NCBI RefSeq assembly: GCF_039538065.1
Contig: NZ_BAABBR010000001.1
Coordinates: 682,001 to 746,000 of the forward strand
Source of the DNA: Sphingomonas rosea
GTDB taxonomy: Bacteria > Pseudomonadota > Alphaproteobacteria > Sphingomonadales > Sphingomonadaceae
Direction of reading: 5' to 3'
Length of the DNA: 64,000 nt
This document shows positions 39,040 through 47,347 of the stretch, piece after piece. The translations under genes and the position numbers were made by a program. How positions within the stretch are numbered: position 1 is the stretch's first letter; every line of letters begins with the position of its first letter. A model generated the notes under the pieces. It worked only from the letters and a program-made list of their open reading frames with translations. It was not told the origin of the DNA and did no database searches.

Positions 39040-39076
39040 TCACTAAATCGCAGGGGGATCCTGGGACCTTTAGTGA
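39040..39076. repeat. Inverted repeat 3 just upstream of pdxJ
   Basis: TCACTAAA (39040-39047) pairs perfectly with TTTAGTGA (39069-39076), with a G-rich centre of 21 bases. It ends 10 bp before the pdxJ start and would cover its ribosome-binding region if it folds in the mRNA. Confidence 0.55.
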
Positions 39077-39086
39077 TGCACCGCCG

Positions 39087-39815
39087 ATGACCTTTCCCCT
39101 CCGACTCGGCGTCAACATCGACCATGTCGCGACCATCCGGAACGCCCGCGGCGGCGATTTTCCCGATCCGGTCCGCGCCGCGCACATCGCCGAGGCGGCC
39201 GGCGCGCAGGGCATCACCGCCCACCTCCGCGAGGACCGCCGCCACATCCGCGACGACGACCTCGTCCGCCTCAAGAACGAGATCGCCCTCCCTCTCAACC
39301 TCGAGATGGCCGCGACCGAGGAGATGCTCCGGATCGCGCTCCAGACCCGCCCCCACGCCGCCTGCATCGTCCCCGAGAAGCGCGAGGAACGGACCACCGA
39401 GGGCGGGCTCGACGCCGCCGGCAAGCGCGACCACCTCGCCCGTTTCTGCGACGAGCTCGGCGCCGCGGGCATCCGCGTCTCGCTCTTCATCGAACCCGAG
39501 GCGGCGCAGATCGACGCCGCCGCTTCGCTCGGCGCGCCGGTGGTCGAGCTTCACACCGGCCGCTACGCCCATCTCCCCGAGGACGGCCGCGAAGCCGAAC
39601 TGAAGCGCCTCGCCGACGCCGCCGCGCTTGCCGCCAAGAACGGGATCGAGCCCCATGCCGGCCATGGCCTGACCTTCGCCAACGTCGTCCCCGTCGCCGC
39701 CATCCCGCAGCTCGCCGAGCTCAACATCGGCCATTTCCTGATCGGCGAAGCCATCTTCGTCGGCCTCGAAACCAGCATCCGCCGCATGCGCGACCTGATG
39801 GACAGCGCGCGTTGA
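39087..39815 (+). CDS. pdxJ: Pyridoxine 5'-phosphate synthase
   Basis: The 242-residue enzyme condenses 1-deoxyxylulose 5-phosphate with 3-amino-2-oxopropyl phosphate in vitamin B6 synthesis. The front [24 protein letters not shown] holds conserved active-site residues, with further motifs [37 protein letters not shown] and [11 protein letters not shown]. Length is normal. It is followed by acpS with a TTGA overlap, the same pairing as in many proteobacteria. Confidence 0.97.
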   Translation: MTFPLRLGVNIDHVATIRNARGGDFPDPVRAAHIAEAAGAQGITAHLREDRRHIRDDDLVRLKNEIALPLNLEMAATEEMLRIALQTRPHAACIVPEKREERTTEGGLDAAGKRDHLARFCDELGAAGIRVSLFIEPEAAQIDAAASLGAPVVELHTGRYAHLPEDGREAELKRLADAAALAAKNGIEPHAGHGLTFANVVPVAAIPQLAELNIGHFLIGEAIFVGLETSIRRMRDLMDSAR

Positions 39816-40222
39816 TCGTCGGCCTCGGCTCGGACCTCTGCAACATCGAGCGGATCCAGAATTCGCTCGACCGCTTCGGCGAGCGCTTCCTCAACCGCGT
39901 CTTCACCGAGGTCGAGCAGGCCAAGGCCGCGCGCCGCCCCTTCACCGCCGCGGGCACGCTGGCCAAGCGCTTCGCCGCCAAGGAAGCCTTCTCCAAGGCG
40001 GTCGGGACCGGCTTCAAGCGCGGGGTCTTCATGAAGGATATCGGGGTCGTCAATCGACCAAGCGGCGCCCCCACGCTACAGTTGGATGGAGGGGCCCGGG
40101 CGCGGCTTGACGCGCTCACCCCTGCGGGCCACGCCATGCATGTGCATCTGACCATGACCGACGATCACCCCTGGGCGCAGGCCTTCGTGATCCTCGAGGC
40201 CGTCCCCCTTTCGGAGAGTTGA
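39812..40222 (+). CDS. acpS: Holo-[acyl-carrier-protein] synthase
   Basis: The 136-residue enzyme moves 4'-phosphopantetheine from CoA onto acyl carrier protein. It starts with a TTG at 39812 that overlaps the pdxJ stop (TTGA); no ATG lies before the conserved front. The magnesium ligands are D8 (IVGLGSDL) and E58 ([15 protein letters not shown]). Length and motifs are standard for the AcpS class. It is followed directly by lepB with no gap. Confidence 0.95.
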   Translation: MIVGLGSDLCNIERIQNSLDRFGERFLNRVFTEVEQAKAARRPFTAAGTLAKRFAAKEAFSKAVGTGFKRGVFMKDIGVVNRPSGAPTLQLDGGARARLDALTPAGHAMHVHLTMTDDHPWAQAFVILEAVPLSES

Positions 40223-41110
40223 GTGAGCGAGACCGTAGTCCAAAAGGCCGAGGCCGCTTCGCAGGCGCCCGCCGCGACGCCCGACGACAAGGCGCCGCCG
40301 GCCGACAAGGGCTCGGCCCTGTGGCGCGAGATCAAGGGTCTGTTCTGGGTGCTGATCGCGGTGCTGCTGTTTCACAGCTTCGTCGCCAAGCCCTTCTACA
40401 TTCCCAGCGAATCGATGATGCCCAACCTGCTAAAGGGCGACCGGCTGGTGGTCAGTAAGTATCCCTACGGCTGGTCGTGGGTGAGCCCAAGCTTCTACGT
40501 CTGGCCCGAACAGAAGGGCCGCATCTTCGGCAGCCTTCCCAAGCAGGGCGACATCGCCATCGTTACCCCGCCCGGCCGCAAGGAAGACTGGATCAAGCGC
40601 GTGATCGGACTTCCCGGCGACACGATCGAGGTTCGCGGCGGCCGCCTCATTCTCAATGGCGTCCCGGTCAAGCGCCAGATCCTTCCGCCGCGCCTCGTGC
40701 CGGTCGACGCCAACGCACCCTGCTCGCCCGTCCAGTTCGCCGGACGGCTCGTGCAGACCGGCAATGGCCAGTTCGCCTGCTCGCTGCCGATCGTCCGCGA
40801 GACCCTGCCCGATGGCGCGACCTATGACACGGTCGACCTCGGCCAGTCGCAAGGCGACGACTTCGGGCCCGTCACCGTTCCCGAACGCCACGTCTTCCTG
40901 ATGGGCGACAATCGCGATCGCAGCGCCGACAGCCGCTACACGCTCGACGAGGGCGGCCTCGGCGGACCGGTGCCGTGGGAGAATATCGGTGGACGGGCCG
41001 AGTTCGTCACCTTCAGCCTCGACGGGCAGGCGGAATGGTGGAACCCGATCAGCTGGTTCACCAGCCTGCGCGGAGGCCGAGCCGGCACCAGCCTTCGCTC
41101 CGGGGTCTGA
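40223..41110 (+). CDS. lepB: Signal peptidase I
   Basis: The 295-residue membrane protease removes signal peptides from exported proteins. It starts with a GTG immediately after the acpS stop. A charged front of 30 residues precedes one membrane segment (LFWVLIAVLLFHSF). The catalytic serine is S64 (YIPSESMMPNL) and the catalytic lysine K125 (DWIKRVIGLPGD); the GDNRDRSADSR box is also present. The extra segment between these boxes (about 135-190) carries two cysteines. Confidence 0.96.
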   Translation: MSETVVQKAEAASQAPAATPDDKAPPADKGSALWREIKGLFWVLIAVLLFHSFVAKPFYIPSESMMPNLLKGDRLVVSKYPYGWSWVSPSFYVWPEQKGRIFGSLPKQGDIAIVTPPGRKEDWIKRVIGLPGDTIEVRGGRLILNGVPVKRQILPPRLVPVDANAPCSPVQFAGRLVQTGNGQFACSLPIVRETLPDGATYDTVDLGQSQGDDFGPVTVPERHVFLMGDNRDRSADSRYTLDEGGLGGPVPWENIGGRAEFVTFSLDGQAEWWNPISWFTSLRGGRAGTSLRSGV

Positions 41111-41112
41111 GC

Positions 41113-42285
41113 ATGACCGGGGGGCAGGAGATCGCAGGGCACGTCGAGCTTCCCGGACCGACCGAATTCGAGGACCCGCTGGTCCGCACCGAGTTTCGCA
41201 AGGCGTGGGTCTGGATCGGCTCGATCCTCGCCGTCGCCGCGCTGATCTTTCTCTCCAAGCCACTGCTGCTGATCGTCGGCGCAATGGTCTTCGCGGTGCT
41301 GCTGGACGGAGGGACGCGTCTCCTCGGTCGGGTTCTCCCTATAAAGCGCGGCTTCCGGCTCGCCATCGTCACGCTCGCCGCCTTCGGCTTCCTCGGCTGG
41401 GTTCTCTACACGGCCGGCTCGACCTTCGTCGGCCAGTTCGCCGCGCTCGCCGCGACCATCGAGACGCAGGCGCTCCGGCTCTACGCCTGGGCAATGCAGA
41501 TCGGGCTCGTGCCGCAGGGACCGGTCGAACATTTCACCGACGTGCTGCGCGGGCTTGCCAGTAACCTCGGCGGCGGGGCGATCTCTGCAGGGACCAGCGG
41601 CTTCGGGCGGCTGACCAGCGCGATCGGCGGGTTCGTCGCGGCGCTGACCAACGCCTTCCTGATCATCGTCCTCGGCATCTTCCTCGCGACCGAGCCCAAG
41701 GTCTACGACCGGGGCGTCGCGTGGATGATCCCACTCCGCCACCGCGGCGAATATTATCATATCCTCGCGAGCGTCGGCTTCACGCTTCGCCGGCTGCTGT
41801 TCGGCCGCCTCGTCGGCATGCTGGTCGAAGGGATCTTCACCTTCTTCATGCTCTGGGCAGGCGGCGTGCCGATGGCAGCCCTGCTCGGCCTGATCACCGG
41901 TATCCTTGCGTTCATTCCCAATGTCGGGGCGATTGTCTCGGGACTGCTGATGGTCGCGGTCGGCTTCTCGGCCGGGACCGATCAGGGAATCTGGGCGATC
42001 GTCACCTACTTCGCCGTCCAGAACATCGACGGCTATCTGATCCTGCCCTACATCGCCCGCAAGACGGTCGACCTGCCGCCCGCGATGGTGCTGGCGGCGC
42101 AGCTGGTCTTCGGCGCCCTGTTCGGCTTCCTCGGACTGCTGCTCGCCGACCCCATCATGGCGACGCTCAAGGTGACGCTCGAGAAGATCTCCGAGCGAAA
42201 GGGCGTTACTGACCCGGCGGCAGCTGGCCACCCTGCTGCTGCATTGCCTGCAGCGCCGCATTCGCCACCACCCGCTTCACCGTGA
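41113..42285 (+). CDS. AI-2E family transporter (PerM/YdiK type)
   Basis: The protein has 390 residues from the ATG at 41113, two bp after lepB. It shows about eight hydrophobic segments in the AI-2E arrangement, with the late segments GLITGILAFIPNVGAIVSGLL and GLLLADPIMATLKV that mark the family. Members export small molecules or ions; the substrate here is not known. The last 27 residues, rich in alanine and proline, are encoded antisense to the end of the FKBP gene, and may be a recent extension of the frame. This ends the pyrE-to-permease row. Confidence 0.88.
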   Translation: MTGGQEIAGHVELPGPTEFEDPLVRTEFRKAWVWIGSILAVAALIFLSKPLLLIVGAMVFAVLLDGGTRLLGRVLPIKRGFRLAIVTLAAFGFLGWVLYTAGSTFVGQFAALAATIETQALRLYAWAMQIGLVPQGPVEHFTDVLRGLASNLGGGAISAGTSGFGRLTSAIGGFVAALTNAFLIIVLGIFLATEPKVYDRGVAWMIPLRHRGEYYHILASVGFTLRRLLFGRLVGMLVEGIFTFFMLWAGGVPMAALLGLITGILAFIPNVGAIVSGLLMVAVGFSAGTDQGIWAIVTYFAVQNIDGYLILPYIARKTVDLPPAMVLAAQLVFGALFGFLGLLLADPIMATLKVTLEKISERKGVTDPAAAGHPAAALPAAPHSPPPASP

Positions 42286-42712
42286 TCTCGAAGTCGAGCG
42301 GGCTGTTCGGCGGGATCTTCGAACCCGGGGGCGGATTGGCGCCGTAGGCGAGCGCGCCGGGGATGCGGATCTTGTAGCGACCGCCCTGCTGCATGTTCTG
42401 GAGCGCCTCGGCAAAGCCCGGAACGACCTGACCGACGAGCAGCGGCGCGTCCTGCGCCTCGTCGAACTTGGTCCCGTCGGGCGTGGTCCCGACATAATCG
42501 ATCAGGACACCGTCCATCGCGGTGATCTTGGGACCTTGGCCAGGCTTGATCGTCCGGATTTCGAGGCCGCTCGGCTTCACCTCGGGTCGCATCGGCGCGG
42601 CGCCCGCCCAGGCAAGGGCAGCGCCGGCCAGCACCAGCAGGATGAGCCCGAAGGCAAGCCGCAGCTTGGTGCCGGCGGCGACGGGGCGGATCGGGACCTG
42701 GGTGACGCTCAT
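42206..42712 (-). CDS. FKBP-type peptidyl-prolyl isomerase, membrane-anchored
   Basis: The 168-residue protein has a basic front and one membrane segment (LAFGLILLVLAGAALAWAG), so the catalytic domain probably faces the periplasm. The FKBP domain shows VLIDYVGTTPDGTKFDEAQD, VVPGFAEALQNMQQGGRYKIRIPGALAYG-type elements and NSPLDFEITV. It catalyses proline isomerisation. The gene overlaps the convergent permease gene by 80 bp. It lies downstream of rpsU, with a terminator between them. Confidence 0.92.
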   Translation of the reverse strand: MSVTQVPIRPVAAGTKLRLAFGLILLVLAGAALAWAGAAPMRPEVKPSGLEIRTIKPGQGPKITAMDGVLIDYVGTTPDGTKFDEAQDAPLLVGQVVPGFAEALQNMQQGGRYKIRIPGALAYGANPPPGSKIPPNSPLDFEITVKRVVANAALQAMQQQGGQLPPGQ

Positions 42713-42746
42713 CGGGATGTTCTCGCTGGCTGGAGCACAAATGGAA

Positions 42747-42772
42747 AGGCCGCCCGGTAAGGGGCGGCCTTG
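42747..42772 (-). terminator. Terminator of rpsU
   Basis: AAGGCCGCCC (42747-42756) pairs perfectly with GGGCGGCCTT (42763-42772). On the minus strand a TTT tract follows the stem. It lies 31 bp after the rpsU stop. Confidence 0.8.
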
Positions 42773-42802
42773 ATACCGGTCAAGAGTGAGCCGGCCGGAA
42801 CC

Positions 42803-43009
42803 TTACCGGGCGCCTTCACGCTCGGCGCGCTTGCGCTCGAGCTTGCGGGCCCGGCGGATCGCTGCGGCGCGCTCACGCGCGCGCTTCTCCGACGGCTTCT
42901 CGTAGTGACGGCGCAGCTTCATCTCGCGGTAGACGCCCTCGCGCTGCAGCTTCTTCTTGAGCGCGCGCAGCGCTTGGTCGACATTATTGTCGCGAACGAT
43001 GATTTGCAT
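42803..43009 (-). CDS. rpsU: 30S ribosomal protein S21
   Basis: The 68-residue protein starts at the ATG at 43009; the open frame upstream is not part of it. It is recognised by [20 protein letters not shown] at the front and the arginine- and lysine-rich tail ([20 protein letters not shown]). S21 binds the 30S subunit near the anti-Shine-Dalgarno region and aids initiation. It is a single gene with its own terminator. Confidence 0.96.
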   Translation of the reverse strand: MQIIVRDNNVDQALRALKKKLQREGVYREMKLRRHYEKPSEKRARERAAAIRRARKLERKRAEREGAR

Positions 43010-43322
43010 AAAAGGTCCGTCACTCCATGTCTTAAAGGTTGCGCCCACGCCGCGCCTTTCAAGAGCGGCTAGGCATCGCACCGACCTCGACCAGAGCCGG
43101 AAGGTACAGGCGACCAAAGCGGTCCGCGCAGGCACGTCGCCCGCCGGAAGGGCAGGCACCTAACAGCGATGACCCGATTCGACAAGCGGCGTTCCGCGAC
43201 TGCGACGAAACGCCGAGTCCGCGCGGTCGGACGAGGGCCGGCGCGCGCAATGGTTATCGCGTGTTAACCTATTGGCATGTATACGACTTTCTGCACTTTC
43301 GATTTTCCGGGGGCACGAATTC
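43010..43322. other. Divergent promoter region between rpsU and the L,D-transpeptidase gene
   Basis: This 313-bp gap separates two divergent genes and must hold both promoters. The part from 43255 to 43322 is AT-rich (a GTTAAC palindrome and a TATACGACTTT stretch lie here), as expected for the transpeptidase promoter. I see no supported gene or repeat in it. Confidence 0.5.
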
Positions 43323-44033
43323 ATGAGCTTCAATCGCCGCGACATGCTGCGCAATCTGGGCCTCGGCGGCGCGGCCGCCCTGGTTTCCGGCGCAGCGCTC
43401 GCCGCGGATTTGCCCGGCCTCATTGCCGGGCAGAAGGCGCTGACAAGCGAGCCGCTGGTGCCCGTGACCCCGGTCGCGACCGTTCCGGCGAATGTTGCGT
43501 CGATGCCGGCCGCGCCTGTCGGGGTCGATCCCGCGCTCTTCGCCCGAGCCAAGGACGCGCTCGAGCGGCACCGCAATTCGCTTCGGCACACCGACAAGAT
43601 TGGCGTGGTGGATTTTTCCAAGGCGAGCCGCGAGGCGCGCTTCCACGTGGTCGATCTGGCCAATGGTCAGGTCGCGAGCCATTTCGTCGCGCACGGCCGC
43701 GGGTCGGACACCGGCCACACCGGTTTCCTCGAGCAATTCTCGAATGCGTTCGGTAGCAATGCGACGTCGAACGGCGCCTATTCGAGCGGCGACTTTTATC
43801 AGGGAAAGTACGGGCTCTCGATGAAGGTCGATGGGCTCGACTGGACCAACAACAATGCCCTGGGCCGCGCCATCGTCGTCCACTCGGCCTGGTATGCCGA
43901 GCAGGACATGATCGCGCTCCATGGGAAGCTTGGGCGTTCGGAAGGCTGTTTCGCCTTCGGCCAGCAGAGCCACTTCGAAGTGATGCGGCAGCTTGCCGAC
44001 GGACGCCTCATCTACGCCGACAAGATCGCCTGA
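43323..44033 (+). CDS. Tat-exported murein L,D-transpeptidase family protein (YkuD_2 type)
   Basis: The 236-residue protein starts at the ATG at 43323. The leader has a twin-arginine pattern (FNRRDMLRNLG) followed by a hydrophobic stretch and AALAAD, so export may use the Tat path. The catalytic domain shows the late motif HSAWYAEQDMIALHGKLGRS and the active cysteine in SEGCFAF. This matches the short family of murein L,D-transpeptidase catalytic-domain proteins that differs from the classical YkuD fold members in its H/C spacing. It probably acts on peptidoglycan in the periplasm; its exact reaction is not known. Confidence 0.87.
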   Translation: MSFNRRDMLRNLGLGGAAALVSGAALAADLPGLIAGQKALTSEPLVPVTPVATVPANVASMPAAPVGVDPALFARAKDALERHRNSLRHTDKIGVVDFSKASREARFHVVDLANGQVASHFVAHGRGSDTGHTGFLEQFSNAFGSNATSNGAYSSGDFYQGKYGLSMKVDGLDWTNNNALGRAIVVHSAWYAEQDMIALHGKLGRSEGCFAFGQQSHFEVMRQLADGRLIYADKIA

Positions 44034-44054
44034 CTTTCAGCGGGCGCTGAGAAG

Positions 44055-44090
44055 AAAGAGGGCTCCGGCGCTGTCGCCGGAGCCCTCTTT
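44055..44090. terminator. Strong bidirectional terminator between two L,D-transpeptidase genes
   Basis: A perfect 16-bp stem (44055-44070 with 44075-44090) and a CTGT loop end in TTTT on the plus strand and in TTTCTTCT on the minus strand. It lies 21 bp after the YkuD_2-type gene and touches the stop of the convergent YcbB-type gene. Confidence 0.93.
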
Positions 44091-44092
44091 TG

Positions 44093-45412
44093 TTATTTGG
44101 CCGCCGACTTGACCGCGGGCTTGGTCCCGCCGTCGCGGTCCATCAGCGCGGCCATCACCGGCGCGTCGCGCTTGTAGAGGTCGGTGTACTTGACGATGCT
44201 GCCGTCGGTCAGGGCCGCGACCGAGAAATAGACGATGTAGACCGGCACCTTCTTCACGAAATTGGCCTGCACGGTCTTGTTTGCCGCGAGCGTGGTCTGG
44301 ACCCGCTCGGCATTCCACTCGCCGCCATCATCCGCCAGCAGCTGGCTGGCGAGATCGAGAATGTCCTTGGTGCGGATGCAGCCATGGCTGAAGAACCGCG
44401 CCTGGCTGTCGAACAGGCCGCGATTGTTCGTGTCGTGCAGATAGATGTTCTGCGGATTGTACATCACGAACTTCATCTTGCCGAGCGCATTGCCCGGGCC
44501 CGGCGGCTGCCGCCAACGCTGGACCTTTCCGTCCTTGCCCTTGACCGCGACATAGCCCTTCTTGCCGGCAACGTCGCTCGACAGGCTCGGCGGCACTTCC
44601 CACCAGGGATTGAGGATCACGCCGGTCGCCTCGACCGCGAGCTGCGGGGTCGGGGTCTTGGTCGCGCCGGCAATCGCCTTGTTCTTCCAGCGCGTGACGC
44701 CGTTCTCGACCAGCGTCGCATGCTCGCCCGGCACGTTGACGATGATGTAGCGGCTGCCGAGGTCGCGCGGCAGCCAGCGCCAGCGATCCATGTTGAGACG
44801 GATCTTGGCGACGGTCGCAGTGTCGGTCTTGCTCGCCTTTGCCAGTGCCTGGCGGAGCGACCCATATTGAGGATGGGTCGGAAGCAGGCCGTCGAGCACG
44901 GCGGCAATCCCCTCGCCCGCGAACGCCTGGTCAAGGAGAGTCCGGCTGCGGCCCTCGGGCATGTCCGGATCCTTGACGAACCACTGCACCCGGGCCGAAC
45001 CGCGGACGTGGCCGAGCGCCACATCCTTGGCGAGCTTGTCGAACGTGCTGGTGGCGACCGCCGAATAAGCGACCGGGTCGCCAGCCTTCAGCGCCGCGTC
45101 GAGCACCGCCGGATCATAGTCACGCGGATCGAGCCCCTCCTTGCCGACACCGCGGATGTAGCTCAGCAACTCGAGCACCTGCGGTGCCTGCCACACCGGT
45201 GGCGGAAGCTGGACCACCGGCGGCGCAACCACCGGCTGCACCGTCGTGGCAGCCTGACCGGGCGCGGGCTGCGGCGCGAGCGGATCGGTCGTCGGAGGCG
45301 TCGACACCACCGGGTTCGCCGGCGTTCCTGCCGGGCGCGTCTGCGCCAATGCCGTGCCGGCGCTCAACGCCAGAACCACCGAAGCCACCGCATACCCACG
45401 CATTGTCGCCAC
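44093..45412 (-). CDS. Murein L,D-transpeptidase (YcbB/LdtD-like)
   Basis: The protein has 439 residues with a signal peptide ending at GTALAQ. A proline- and threonine-rich linker leads to a helical domain (VLELLSYIRGVGKEGLDPRDY) typical of the scaffold domain of YcbB, then the YkuD catalytic domain with the active-site SHGCIRTKDILDLASQLL. YcbB-type enzymes make 3-3 cross-links in peptidoglycan. The peptidoglycan-binding domain between scaffold and catalytic parts seems shortened. The ATG three codons downstream is also a possible start. Confidence 0.9.
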   Translation of the reverse strand: MATMRGYAVASVVLALSAGTALAQTRPAGTPANPVVSTPPTTDPLAPQPAPGQAATTVQPVVAPPVVQLPPPVWQAPQVLELLSYIRGVGKEGLDPRDYDPAVLDAALKAGDPVAYSAVATSTFDKLAKDVALGHVRGSARVQWFVKDPDMPEGRSRTLLDQAFAGEGIAAVLDGLLPTHPQYGSLRQALAKASKTDTATVAKIRLNMDRWRWLPRDLGSRYIIVNVPGEHATLVENGVTRWKNKAIAGATKTPTPQLAVEATGVILNPWWEVPPSLSSDVAGKKGYVAVKGKDGKVQRWRQPPGPGNALGKMKFVMYNPQNIYLHDTNNRGLFDSQARFFSHGCIRTKDILDLASQLLADDGGEWNAERVQTTLAANKTVQANFVKKVPVYIVYFSVAALTDGSIVKYTDLYKRDAPVMAALMDRDGGTKPAVKSAAK

Positions 45413-45650
45413 CCTTCGCTCTTCCTTATCGGCGGGCCTTCTGCCCTTGCCTCCTGTTACCCGAGATGAACGTCATTCTCCAGTGTCCGGCAGGCCACAT
45501 TCGACCTCACGCAACAGTCTTTTCGTCTTGTTGCTCCAAGGCTTAGCTTGGTCTGGCCTTTAATTGCCGATTGCGCCATAGCGACCGCTTGGCAAGCGGC
45601 CCGGCCGACGCCATCCCATCCTAAGTTTGCAGTCCCAGGAGTTTTCTCGG

Positions 45651-45965
45651 TTGGTCATCGACGCCCATATCGCCCAGGACCCGTCGGGCGGCGATCGCCG
45701 TGGCCTGCCGCGCGCGCCGGTCGATCTCGAGGCGCATGTCCGAGAGATGGGGACGACAGGGACCGAAGCGCGGGTGCTCAACATCTCCGCCGAGGGCTTC
45801 ATGGCCGAAACCAGCGCGGAATATGAGGTGGGTGCGCGGGTCTGGCTGCTCCTGCCCGGCCGCGAACGGGCAAGCGCGGTGGTGCGCTGGACCGCCGCGG
45901 GCAAGCTCGGCGCACAGTTCGCCGAGCCGCTCAGCGAGGATGCGCTCGCCCAGCTCGGCGGTTAG
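45651..45965 (+). CDS. PilZ-domain protein
   Basis: The protein has 104 residues if it starts at the TTG at 45651, which has AGGAG 9 bases upstream; a TTG at 45627 lacks a ribosome-binding site. The PilZ signature is present: GDRRGLPRAPVDLEAHV (RxxxR type) and NISAEGFMAET ([DN]xSxxG). This is the c-di-GMP-binding pattern. It has no other domain, so it probably works as a single-domain adaptor, perhaps linked to motility or envelope control. The HD-GYP protein at 32.9 kb could influence the same second messenger. Confidence 0.85.
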   Translation: MVIDAHIAQDPSGGDRRGLPRAPVDLEAHVREMGTTGTEARVLNISAEGFMAETSAEYEVGARVWLLLPGRERASAVVRWTAAGKLGAQFAEPLSEDALAQLGG

Positions 45966-46639
45966 CTTCGGTCGCGCCGCTTGAGGGCGCGCTGGACCGT
46001 CGGCAGCATGCCGGTGACGATCCGCTTCACGCCTTCGAAATTGGGATGCACGCCGTCGCCGAGCAGCAGTGCGCGATTGCCGACCACGCCCTGCAGCATG
46101 AACGGATAGAGCTCGGCGTCATATTTGCGTGCGAGCGTCGGGAAGATGGCTTCGTAGCGGCGACGGAAATCAGGCCCGAGATTGGGCGCGGCGAGCATGC
46201 CGGCGACGAGGATCGGAATGCCCTGCCGATGGAGTTCGCCGAGAATGGCGTCGAGATTGGCTTCGGTGATCTTGGGATCAACCCCGCGCAGCATGTCGTT
46301 GGCACCAAGCTCGACGATCGCCAGCGTTGGCTTCTGCCCGAGGCGCTGAAGAGTCCAGCCGAGCCGCGCGCGCCCGCCCTGCGTGGTGTCGCCCGACACG
46401 CCCGCGTCGTGGACGGTCGCCTTGAGGCCGTGCCGGCGAAGGCTGTCCTGGAGCTGCGGCGCGAAGCCGAGACCACGGCCAAGGCCGTAGCCGGCGGTCA
46501 GGCTGTCACCGAAGGCAAGGATCAGCGGCCCCTCGCTCGCCTTGTCAGCGGTCGGCTGCGCAGTCGCGGCAGCAACGGGGGCGGAGGCGATCATGAAGGG
46601 AAGCAGGAACCAGCGGTGCACCCCCGCCATGTAGGCCAT
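45962..46639 (-). CDS. tesA: GDSL-type esterase / acyl-CoA thioesterase I, TesA-like
   Basis: The 225-residue protein has a signal peptide (front 25 residues, ending near AAATAQ) and so is periplasmic. SGNH-hydrolase blocks are all visible: block I AFGDSLTAGYGL with S46, block II DAGVSGDTTQGG, block III ELGANDMLRG, block V DGVHPN. It hydrolyses esters and thioesters of broad range. It is divergent from the ABC transporter gene over 36 bp, the same pairing tesA-ybbA known from Escherichia coli. The stop overlaps the convergent PilZ gene by 4 bp. Confidence 0.93.
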   Translation of the reverse strand: MAYMAGVHRWFLLPFMIASAPVAAATAQPTADKASEGPLILAFGDSLTAGYGLGRGLGFAPQLQDSLRRHGLKATVHDAGVSGDTTQGGRARLGWTLQRLGQKPTLAIVELGANDMLRGVDPKITEANLDAILGELHRQGIPILVAGMLAAPNLGPDFRRRYEAIFPTLARKYDAELYPFMLQGVVGNRALLLGDGVHPNFEGVKRIVTGMLPTVQRALKRRDRS

Positions 46640-46675
46640 TGCCGATGCCCTTCAAGCTTCCTAGCTCGGCATGGC

Positions 46676-47347
46676 ATGACCTCCGTCCTTGTTCAGCTCG
46701 CCGATGTTCGCCTCACGCTTGGCAAGGGCTCGGCCCGCACCGAGATCCTCCGGGGAATCGATTTCATCATCGCCGAGGGCGAGACCGTCGCGGTGCTCGG
46801 CGCATCGGGTTCGGGCAAGAGTTCGCTGATGGCGGTGATCGCGGGCCTAGAGCGAGCGACCTCCGGCTCGGTGCAGGTGCTCGGTGAGGACATGAGCCGG
46901 CTCGGCGAGGACGCGCTGGCGCGGCTTCGTGGCCGCTCGGTCGGGGTGGTACTACAGGCCTTTCACCTGCTTCCGACCATGACTGCGCTGCAGAACGTCA
47001 TGGTCCCGCTCGAGCTCTCCGGCGCGACCGATGCGCGGGATCGGGCGCGCGCCGAACTGGCCGCGGTCGGGCTCGGCGCGCGCGAAGGCCATTACCCTGC
47101 GCAGCTTTCGGGCGGGGAACAGCAGCGCGTGGCAATCGCCCGCGCCACCGCCCCGGCACCGAAGCTGCTGCTCGCCGACGAGCCGACCGGCAATCTCGAC
47201 GCCGCGACCGGTGCCCGGATCATCGACCTCCTATTCGACCGCGTGGCGGCGGCCGGGGCGAGCCTCCTTGTCATCACGCACGATCCCGTGGTGGCGGCGC
47301 GCGCGGGACGGATCGTGCGGATCGCCGACGGGCTGCTCACCGCATGA
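46676..47347 (+). CDS. ybbA: ABC transporter ATP-binding protein, YbbA/LolD type
   Basis: The 223-residue protein starts at the ATG at 46676. Walker A is GASGSGKSS, the signature is LSGGEQQRVAIARA, and Walker B is LLLADEPTGNLD, the set typical of the MacB/LolD/YbbA group. It works with the FtsX-type permease encoded next (ATGA overlap). The group drives mechanotransmission or lipoprotein-type transport from the inner membrane rather than simple uptake. The link to tesA is conserved from gammaproteobacteria, but the substrate is not known. Confidence 0.92.
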   Translation: MTSVLVQLADVRLTLGKGSARTEILRGIDFIIAEGETVAVLGASGSGKSSLMAVIAGLERATSGSVQVLGEDMSRLGEDALARLRGRSVGVVLQAFHLLPTMTALQNVMVPLELSGATDARDRARAELAAVGLGAREGHYPAQLSGGEQQRVAIARATAPAPKLLLADEPTGNLDAATGARIIDLLFDRVAAAGASLLVITHDPVVAARAGRIVRIADGLLTA

